DNA of 9,972 bases. It comes from Anaerolineae bacterium (GTDB lineage: Bacteria; Chloroflexota; Anaerolineae; JAFGEY01). Both the position numbers and the translations under genes were made by a program. Below are positions 1 to 6,605 of the stretch, in pieces. Location: contig JAFGEY010000514.1 in the NCBI GenBank assembly GCA_016931365.1, positions 1 through 9,972 of the forward strand. Direction: 5' to 3'. Position 1 is the first letter of the stretch, and each line of letters starts with the position of its first letter. The notes beneath the pieces are model-generated. The model worked only from the letters and a program-made list of their open reading frames with translations. It was not told where the DNA came from and did not search any database.

Positions 1-1
1 C

Positions 2-175
2 CAACGGATTCAGGACACAACCACCGTTGAGGAAGCGCTGCAAATCTCAATTCGTGAATTGGGACGGATGCTCAATGCGGAGGCTGCAGTGCGCTTACAC
101 GCCGCCTCTGCGCCGGGTGATGCTCCCGGTGAACCTGCTTTTGTGGCGGTTGATCAGACAGAAGCCGGTGCGTAG
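2..175 (+). CDS. C-terminal fragment of a GAF-type sensor protein (5' end outside window)
   Basis: An open frame runs from the window edge to TAG at 173-175 and gives 57 residues beginning QRIQDTTTVEEALQ and ending DQTEAGA. It aligns by eye with the tail of the sensor at 1308-3089 (QRIQSTATVENALQ...ELGRALGT), sharing the QRIQ.T.TVE.ALQ and ELGR.L patterns. The missing upstream part is therefore probably a second Cache-HAMP-GAF sensor of the same family. In that paralogue this segment follows the GAF domain and is helical in character. The last 25 or so residues, rich in Ala, Gly and Pro, look like a disordered end. No function can be assigned from the fragment alone. The homology is visible directly; the upstream domain content is inference. 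Confidence 0.7.
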   Translation, partial: QRIQDTTTVEEALQISIRELGRMLNAEAAVRLHAASAPGDAPGEPAFVAVDQTEAGA

Positions 176-251
176 GTGCGGTTTTTGCGCCATCGCCGGC
201 GTGAAAGGCAATGTGACCTTTACAATGACAGGGTATTACAGTCTAACCAAT

Positions 252-256
252 GGAGG
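252..256 (+). promoter_or_regulatory. Ribosome-binding site of the solute-binding lipoprotein gene
   Basis: GGAGG lies 10 bases upstream of the ATG at 267. This selects 267 as the start rather than an in-frame upstream codon at 27, whose 80 extra residues overlap the preceding gene in another frame and do not resemble a signal peptide. Confidence 0.85.
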
Positions 257-266
257 TAAACGTATT

Positions 267-1283
267 ATGAAAGAGAACAAATATCAGCGTAGGATTGGAA
301 ACTGGCAACTGCTGCTCACCCTGGTGGGCGTGCTTAGTTTGCTCTTGAGTGGCTGTGGGGCCAAAAAGCCCCAGGTCTATCGGGTGGGCATTTTGGCCGG
401 CCTGGGTTTTGTGGCCGACATCACCGATGGCTTCAAGGCCGGCATGGCCGAATTGGGCTACGTCGAAGGCGAGAATATCACCTACGATGTGCAGGCGACG
501 GAGTTCGACATGGCCGTTTACCAGAGTATCCTCAACAAATTCGTCGCCGACAAAGTTGATCTGATTGTGGTCTTCCCCACCGAAGCGTCGGTGGAGGCCA
601 AAATCGCCACGCAAGGGACCGACATCCCGGTGATCTTCACCTTTGCCCTCATCGAGGGGATGGGTCTGGTCGACAGTGTGCGTGAACCCGGCGGAAACAT
701 GACCGGCGTGCGCTATCCCGGCCCAGATATTGCCGTCAAGCGTTTCGAGATTTTGCGCGAGATTGCGCCAGAGGCTAAACGCATTTGGATGCCCTATCAG
801 CGTGATTATCCAATTGTGCAAAGCCAATTGGACGTCTTGTATCCTGTCGCAGAAGCCGCGGGTGTAACTTTGATCGAGTTTCCTGCCTCGAATCCGGCCG
901 AACTCGAAGCGGAACTGAGCGCACGAGCACAGCAGGACGATGTAGGCATGGATGCGATTCTGTTTCTCGTCGAACCGCTGGCTGTTACCCCGGATGATTA
1001 TCTGGTGATTGGCAAATTCGCCTACGAACACAAAATTCCGCTGGGTGGCGCTTTTATGACTGCAGAAGGCTACGACTCAATTTTTGGGGTGAACGTCATA
1101 TCGTACGATACGGGCTTGCTGGCAGCGCCCCTGGCTGACAAGATCTTCAAAGGCACGCCCGCCGGTACAATTCCTGTCGTCTCGGCTGAAAATTTCGTGC
1201 AGTTACACTATACCGCAGCGCAGCGGCTGGGAGTGACGATCCCTGAAGAATTGTTAAGCCAGGCAGATGAGGTTGTTCGCTAA
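267..1283 (+). CDS. ABC-type solute-binding lipoprotein (ABC_sub_bind / TrpX-like family)
   Basis: This 338-residue protein starts with a lipoprotein signal: basic residues (KYQRR), a hydrophobic stretch at about 13-28, and lipobox LLSGC with the lipidated cysteine at 30. It should sit on the outer face of the cytoplasmic membrane. The mature part has the periplasmic-binding-protein fold pattern of the ABC_sub_bind family (PF04392): VGILAG near 40, GFKAGMAELGY near 55-65, VDLIVVFPTEAS near 97-108, and a C-terminal signature at 281-338 containing GLLAAPLADKIFKG and LGVTIPEELLSQADEVV. The family binds small ligands, in some members aromatic amino acids or related compounds; the ligand here cannot be read. 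No permease or ATPase gene lies nearby. The next gene starts 24 bases downstream and encodes a sensor, so a role presenting ligand to signal transduction is plausible. Length is normal for the family. No convincing promoter is visible in 176-266. Confidence 0.9.
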   Translation: MKENKYQRRIGNWQLLLTLVGVLSLLLSGCGAKKPQVYRVGILAGLGFVADITDGFKAGMAELGYVEGENITYDVQATEFDMAVYQSILNKFVADKVDLIVVFPTEASVEAKIATQGTDIPVIFTFALIEGMGLVDSVREPGGNMTGVRYPGPDIAVKRFEILREIAPEAKRIWMPYQRDYPIVQSQLDVLYPVAEAAGVTLIEFPASNPAELEAELSARAQQDDVGMDAILFLVEPLAVTPDDYLVIGKFAYEHKIPLGGAFMTAEGYDSIFGVNVISYDTGLLAAPLADKIFKGTPAGTIPVVSAENFVQLHYTAAQRLGVTIPEELLSQADEVVR

Positions 1284-1307
1284 ACGCTGTGTAAAGAGGC
1301 AAGCGTA

Positions 1308-3089
1308 ATGACACTAGCTAGCAAAATCAAGACGCGAAAGGCGTCAACCCTGTTGGCTACAGCTTTTCTGATCTTGAGCTTAGTCGTTCTGGCGATTTCC
1401 AGCGGTATGGCGCTGATCTATAGCTATCAAGCGCAGCGCCAGTTTGTGGCCGATCGGCAGCAACGCATCGCTCGCCAGGCCGCCGATACGGTCGCGAGCT
1501 TTATCGAACAAAAGCTCAGTGAGCTGGATGCGGCTGCCAAACTGGGCATTCGCACCGCTACCTCGCCAGACGAGCAGCAGGTAGGTCTCAACAACCTTCT
1601 GGGTCTCGATCCTGCTTTTCGCCACGTCGCTTTGCTGGATGTTCAGGGTCAGGAAGTGGCGTGGGCCTCACGGTTGTCGAAACTGACCGCTGGGCAACTG
1701 GTTGAACGTACCAGCAGCGCTTTGCTGGATCAGGTCCGGCAAGGCAATCCGCAGATCAGCCCGGTTTACATCGATGAGGTCAGCAGCGAGCCGTTGACCG
1801 TTATGGCTGTCCCGGTCATCAACGTCTTCGGTGATCTGCAGGGGCTGTTGCTTGCCGAAGTCAACCTGAAGTTTATGTGGAACCTGGTCGATCGTCTGGA
1901 AATCGGCGAGACGGGCCTGGCCTATGTGGTGAACAATCAAGGCGACTTGCTGGCCTTCAGCGATACCTCCCGTGTTCTGCGGGGTGAGAATGTCACATCG
2001 ATACGTCAGGTGCGAGAGTTCGTTGACAGTCCGGCGCTCACCGAGACCTTCGCGGGCACGTTCAAAGGCATCTCTGGTGTCAATGTTGTGGGAGCCTACG
2101 CGCCTCTCGGCACGCCTGACTGGGCGGTGATGACCGAATTGTCCGTCTCGGAAGCATACCGCCAGGTCTTCCAGAGTGGGGTGATCGCTGCTGTCGGAAA
2201 CCTGGTTATGGCGATTCTGGCCAGCTCGCTAGGCCTTTTTGTTTCGCGCCGGTTAGCGAAACCGATTGTGACCCTGACGGAAACAACGACTCGTATTGCC
2301 GCGGGTGAAATGGACTTACGGGTTCCCGAAGTGGGTCCCGCCGAAGTGGTCGACCTGGCGGAGGCGTTCAACAGCATGGCGGCCCAGCTTCACGAGCTCA
2401 TCGGTGGCCTGGAAGCGCGCACCCGCGCGCTCGAAACCAGTACCGAGATCAGCCGCCGCTTGTCCACCCTCCTCGACCGGGAACAACTGGTGGCTGAGGT
2501 GGTGCAACAGGTGCAAAGTGCGTTCAATTACTACCACGCTCACATCTACTTGATCGACGAAGCCACGCGTGACCTGGTGATGACCGGCGGCACCGGCGAA
2601 GCCGGGCGCGTGATGCTGGCCAGCGGCCATCGAATTCCGTGGGGCGAAGGGTTGACCGGGCGAGCTGCTGTGACCAACAGCGTTATCCTGGTGCCGGATG
2701 TCTCACAGGAGGAGGGCTGGCTGCCCAACCCGCTGCTGCCCGGCACGAAATCCGAGGTTGCGGTACCGATTGCTGTGGGTGAGCGGGTGCTGGGGGTGCT
2801 GGACGTGCAGCACAACGTCGTTGACGGCCTGGGCGCCATCGATGCCGACATGCTGCAATCGATTGCCAATCAGATCGCCATCGCCTTGCAGAACGCCAGC
2901 CTGTTTGCCGAAACCCGGGAAAAGGCAGAGTATGAGACCTTCGTGAACCTGATCAACCAACGGATTCAAAGTACGGCCACTGTGGAAAATGCCCTACAGG
3001 TCGCCGTGAGCGAACTGGGACGGGCGCTGGGGACGCAACGCGCCAGTGTGCAGCTAACATTTGCGCCTGGTGAAGATCCCCTTTCCTAG
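1308..3089 (+). CDS. Membrane sensor protein: Cache-HAMP-GAF, no output domain
   Basis: The 593 residues read as: short basic N terminus; transmembrane helix at about 14-38; extracytoplasmic double-Cache-like region at about 45-285 (with VYIDEVSSEPLTVMAVPV and GLAYVVNNQGDLLA); second transmembrane helix at about 290-312; HAMP at about 313-366 (KPIVTLTETTTRIAAGEMDL); short helical linker; GAF domain at about 385-535 (FNYYHAHIYL, NPLLPGTKSEVAVP); and a 55-residue helical tail. This is a histidine-kinase input layout, but it stops before any HisKA, HATPase_c, GGDEF or methyl-accepting domain. It probably signals through a partner, most likely the kinase encoded 74 bases downstream, whose GAF domains share the same motifs. 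AAGAGG at 1294-1299 precedes the ATG by 8 bases. The gene lies 24 bases after the lipoprotein gene, suggesting co-transcription. The tail matches the partial protein at the left window edge, so the short form looks natural, not a truncation. Confidence 0.88.
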   Translation: MTLASKIKTRKASTLLATAFLILSLVVLAISSGMALIYSYQAQRQFVADRQQRIARQAADTVASFIEQKLSELDAAAKLGIRTATSPDEQQVGLNNLLGLDPAFRHVALLDVQGQEVAWASRLSKLTAGQLVERTSSALLDQVRQGNPQISPVYIDEVSSEPLTVMAVPVINVFGDLQGLLLAEVNLKFMWNLVDRLEIGETGLAYVVNNQGDLLAFSDTSRVLRGENVTSIRQVREFVDSPALTETFAGTFKGISGVNVVGAYAPLGTPDWAVMTELSVSEAYRQVFQSGVIAAVGNLVMAILASSLGLFVSRRLAKPIVTLTETTTRIAAGEMDLRVPEVGPAEVVDLAEAFNSMAAQLHELIGGLEARTRALETSTEISRRLSTLLDREQLVAEVVQQVQSAFNYYHAHIYLIDEATRDLVMTGGTGEAGRVMLASGHRIPWGEGLTGRAAVTNSVILVPDVSQEEGWLPNPLLPGTKSEVAVPIAVGERVLGVLDVQHNVVDGLGAIDADMLQSIANQIAIALQNASLFAETREKAEYETFVNLINQRIQSTATVENALQVAVSELGRALGTQRASVQLTFAPGEDPLS

Positions 3090-3163
3090 TCCTGGGCGTC
3101 AGGGAGTTACAGGTTCCTATGGCAGACACTGCGGCAAGGCACTTCGACAGGAGTTAAAGCATC

Positions 3164-6100
3164 ATGAGCAAGAAAGACAGCAGACCCAAGACCGCTAAGG
3201 TCGAGGTTAACGCAGGCGCGTTGGAAGCCGCCGGAGCGGCGCCATCGCCTCTGGACAAGCGAACCGGATTCGCAGGGATGTGGCGCAATCGCAGCACTAC
3301 CTTCCGCTACGCGGTGTACGGCGCATTGTTCGGATTCGCGTTTCCCGTCTTTTCTACCTTACTGGACTTGTTGGTACAACGGCTCCCTTTGACGTGGCAA
3401 AACCTGCTCTATGTTCAGAGCAGAACGCCGCTGCATTGGGTGATCGATACAGCGCCCTTCTTTCTGGGCTTATTTGCGAGTTTCGCCGGCAGGCGCCAGG
3501 AACGGCTGGAACAACGAAGTCAGGAACGCGATCTGGTGCTGCGCCAACTCGAAAGCTTGCAGACCGGATTGGAGCAGCGCATGGCTGACCGTGCCCGCGC
3601 TCTGGCCCTGGCTACCGATGTTGGGCAGCGCCTCTTGGCGGTGCGCGACCTGGACACGCTGCTTGGGGAGGCTGTTGAACTGATCAGGTCGAGTTTCGAT
3701 CTGTATCACGTGCAAGTTTACTTGATGGATTCCTCCAGGCGCAACCTGAGTCTGCGTGCCGGTACAGGACAAGCGGGCGCGCTGCTGGTTCGCCGTGGAC
3801 ACACCCTGCCTGTGGGGCCTGGCTCGATTAATGGCACGGCTGCCGCTGAAAAACATGCTGTCATCGTTTCCCACACGGCTCAAAGCCCCACCTACAGGCT
3901 CAACCCGTTGCTGCCGGAGACACGCTCTGAGATGGCGGTTCCGATGATGATCGGCGGGCAGGTTGTCGGTGTGATCAATCTGCAGGATGACAAGCCCGGC
4001 TCTCTGACCAACGAGAGCCTCCCCATCTTCGAGACCCTGGCCAGCCAGTTCGCTGTCGCCGTCGATAACGCCAGTCTGTTCGCCGACGCTGCGCAAGCCC
4101 GGGCTGATTTGGAGGTCCAACTCAAGCGTGTGGCCAGTTCGGGATGGCAGGATTTTCTGGACAGCATTCACCGTGGTGAGCGGATCGGCTATACGCTTGC
4201 TGGAGATGCTGTGCAACCACTCACTGCGCCCCTGATCACAAAAGCTGCGCCGCACGTCCTGGAAGTACCACTTCAGGTGCAGGAAACGTCTGTCGGCATG
4301 ATTCAGATTGAGGGCGAGTCCGGCCGAGCCTGGACCGCAGCCGAGACCGAGTTGGTGGCGTCCGTTGCCCGCAATGTCGCGCAGCATGTCGAGAATCTGC
4401 GCCTGTTGGCGCAAGCTGATCAGTATCGCACGACCGCGGAGCAAGCCAGCCGGCGTTTGACCCGCGAGGGGTGGCAGGATTACCTGGCGGCCAAAGCCGG
4501 GATGAGCGCCGGTTTCGTATACGATCAACACGAAGTCAAACCGCTCGCGCCGGAGGGCGCGCAAACGGTCGAGGCACGCGAGCCTGCGTTGACCCGGCCG
4601 TTGCAGGTGCGCGGCGAGGCCATCGGTGAGCTGGCGCTTGGTCCGACCGAGGGATTGGACGATGAGGCCGTTGAATTGGTCGACACTGTCGCCGCACGGC
4701 TGAGCACGCACCTGGAAAACTTACGGCTGTTTGAGGAAACCAGAACCCGCGAGCAGGAGCTTGCAGAACGGAGTCAGGAGCTGGAGGCCAGCCAGCGCGT
4801 TACTTTCGCCGCCGCCGAAACCGCCGACCCCGAGGTGCTGCTGGATCTGGTCGTCAATCTGATCCGCGACCAGTTCGACCTCTATCACGTCCAGGTGTAC
4901 CTGGCGGATGAGGCGCGGAATGCGGCGGTGCTCAGTAAGGGCACGGGCTACGCCGGGCAGCAATTGCTCGCCCGCGGCCACCAGATTCCATTGGACCGTC
5001 CTTCCCTGGTGACGCGCGCCATCAACGCAGGACAAACCGTCATCGTAAACAACGTGACGGCGGATGAGAGCTGGCTGCCCAATCCACTGCTGCCGCAAAC
5101 CCAATCCGAGTTGGTGTTGCCGTTGCGGACGAGCGACAGCGTGATCGGCGCTTTGGATGTGCAGTCCCGCACACCCAATCGCTTTACCCCGGCCCTGGTC
5201 GCGCTCTTCCAGGCGATGGCCGAGCAGGTGGCGATGACCTTTCAGACCGCCAATTTGCTCACCCGAACGATGGAGCAGGCGGAGGTTCTGACCCGCTACG
5301 CCGGCCAGCTTGAAACCGCCGCTCAAGTCAGCGAGCGGGCAAGCGCCATCCTTGACCCTGAAGGGCTGATGAACGAGGTGGTTGAGCTGTTACAAAGTCG
5401 CTTTGGCCTCTATCACGCGCATATCTATTTGTTGGACCAGCCATCGCACGACATGATCGAGCGAACAGATCCCGAGGAAATGGCTCGTCTCATGCAAGAG
5501 CACAGATTATTCATGCGCGCAGGTTCCGGTGAGATAGGCAAAGTGTTGCGCGAGCGCGATCATAGCATCCCTCTCGATGCCGAGTACAGCCTGGTCGCGC
5601 GTGCTGCTCGCAGCCGGGAGATCAGCGTGGTGAACGACACCAGCCTTGATCCGAACTTTATGTCCAATCCCTTGTTGCCGCAAACTCGTTCCGAGCTTTC
5701 TATCCCCCTCATGACCGGCACCAGGGTGCTAGGGATATTGGACGTGCAGGATAACCGGCCTGATCGTTTCGGCCAGAGTGACGTGTCGACCTTCAGCACA
5801 TTGGCCGCTCAGGTCGCTACGGCGTTGCAGAATGCCGCGTTTTTCGAAGAACTGCAGCAGGCTGCCGAACGGTTGCGTGAGCTGGATAGGCTCAAGAGTG
5901 AGTTCCTGGCGAATATGAGCCACGAATTGCGCACCCCGCTCAACTCCATCGTTGGTTACATCCAGCTTTTGTTGATGGATCTCGAAGGCGAAATCCCCGA
6001 GGAGAGCTACGAGGATATGAAGTCCGTTGAGACCAACAGCAACCACTTGCTCAACCTGATCAACGATGTACTCGACCTGGCGCGGATCGAGGCCGGGCGT

Positions 6101-6577
6101 ATGGAGCTGCACCTGGACGCTATGGATGTACCCATGCTGCTCGACACCGTCCAAAGCAACAACACGGGTCTGTTTCTCAATAGCCCGCTGACGCTCACCG
6201 TCGAGGCCGAACCCGATCTCCCGCAGATCCAGGCCGACCCCATCCGGATGACCCAGGTGTTGAATAATCTCATCTCCAACGCCTACAAGTTCACCGAGGC
6301 CGGCGCTGTTACCGTGCACGCCTACCAGGAGAATGGCGAAGTCTGTATCGCCGTTGAGGACACGGGCATCGGCATCGATGAGAACGACCTGGCGAACGTT
6401 TTCGAGCGTTTCCGCCAGGTCGATGGCTCGTTCACCCGCCGGGCGGAGGGAACCGGTCTGGGATTGTCTATCACCCAGCGATTGGTCGAGATGCACGGCG
6501 GTCGCATCGTGGTACGCAGCAAGCCGGGAGAGGGGAGCACGTTTACCGTATATTTACCGGCTGTTGAGCCAGCTTAA
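3164..6577 (+). CDS. Multi-GAF membrane sensor histidine kinase
   Basis: This 1137-residue kinase has two hydrophobic helices at about 49-71 and 91-109, then an all-cytoplasmic signalling part: coiled coil at about 111-145; GAF 1 at about 145-305; two shortened GAF-like units at about 323-413 and 432-520, each opening with a GWQD(F/Y)L motif; GAF 2 at about 545-697; GAF 3 at about 722-893; HisKA at about 911-975; and HATPase_c at about 1022-1133. The phosphoacceptor is His920 in SHELRTPLNS. The ATP-binding boxes are intact: N box (NNLISNAYKF, 1034-1043), G1 (DTGIGI from 1066), F box (FERF from 1080) and G2 (GTGLGLS from 1096). It should autophosphorylate and pass phosphate to receiver domains; candidates are encoded immediately downstream. 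It has no receiver domain of its own. AGGAG at 3149-3153 supports the start. The loop between the helices is short, so the extracellular input may come from the neighbouring sensor protein (inference). Confidence 0.93.
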   Translation: MSKKDSRPKTAKVEVNAGALEAAGAAPSPLDKRTGFAGMWRNRSTTFRYAVYGALFGFAFPVFSTLLDLLVQRLPLTWQNLLYVQSRTPLHWVIDTAPFFLGLFASFAGRRQERLEQRSQERDLVLRQLESLQTGLEQRMADRARALALATDVGQRLLAVRDLDTLLGEAVELIRSSFDLYHVQVYLMDSSRRNLSLRAGTGQAGALLVRRGHTLPVGPGSINGTAAAEKHAVIVSHTAQSPTYRLNPLLPETRSEMAVPMMIGGQVVGVINLQDDKPGSLTNESLPIFETLASQFAVAVDNASLFADAAQARADLEVQLKRVASSGWQDFLDSIHRGERIGYTLAGDAVQPLTAPLITKAAPHVLEVPLQVQETSVGMIQIEGESGRAWTAAETELVASVARNVAQHVENLRLLAQADQYRTTAEQASRRLTREGWQDYLAAKAGMSAGFVYDQHEVKPLAPEGAQTVEAREPALTRPLQVRGEAIGELALGPTEGLDDEAVELVDTVAARLSTHLENLRLFEETRTREQELAERSQELEASQRVTFAAAETADPEVLLDLVVNLIRDQFDLYHVQVYLADEARNAAVLSKGTGYAGQQLLARGHQIPLDRPSLVTRAINAGQTVIVNNVTADESWLPNPLLPQTQSELVLPLRTSDSVIGALDVQSRTPNRFTPALVALFQAMAEQVAMTFQTANLLTRTMEQAEVLTRYAGQLETAAQVSERASAILDPEGLMNEVVELLQSRFGLYHAHIYLLDQPSHDMIERTDPEEMARLMQEHRLFMRAGSGEIGKVLRERDHSIPLDAEYSLVARAARSREISVVNDTSLDPNFMSNPLLPQTRSELSIPLMTGTRVLGILDVQDNRPDRFGQSDVSTFSTLAAQVATALQNAAFFEELQQAAERLRELDRLKSEFLANMSHELRTPLNSIVGYIQLLLMDLEGEIPEESYEDMKSVETNSNHLLNLINDVLDLARIEAGRMELHLDAMDVPMLLDTVQSNNTGLFLNSPLTLTVEAEPDLPQIQADPIRMTQVLNNLISNAYKFTEAGAVTVHAYQENGEVCIAVEDTGIGIDENDLANVFERFRQVDGSFTRRAEGTGLGLSITQRLVEMHGGRIVVRSKPGEGSTFTVYLPAVEPA

Positions 6578-6605
6578 CTATAGTGTGGGAAATTCGATCG
6601 AGACG

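Noticed and set aside
175..191. Small hairpin just after the first gene (GGTGCG / TGCGCC)
   Set aside because: It needs G-U pairs, its T-run lies in the loop rather than after the stem, and it would be a poor terminator.
27..266. 80-residue N-terminal extension of the solute-binding protein
   Set aside because: It overlaps the upstream gene in another frame, has no ribosome-binding site and would bury the lipoprotein signal; GGAGG at 252-256 points to the start at 267.
3470..4711. Long minus-strand open frame (413 codons) opposite the kinase, with others at 243-1031, 4721-5326, 5729-6496 and 7293-8264
   Set aside because: These are shadows of GC-rich coding sequence: rich in Gln, His, Arg and Gly, with no recognisable domains, and the + strand genes have clear motifs at the same places.
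6333..6605. N-terminal extension of the threonine synthase-like fusion into the kinase gene
   Set aside because: It is the alternative frame of the kinase ATPase domain, Arg/Ser-rich and without domain similarity; the enzyme's zinc-ribbon starts right after the ATG at 6606.
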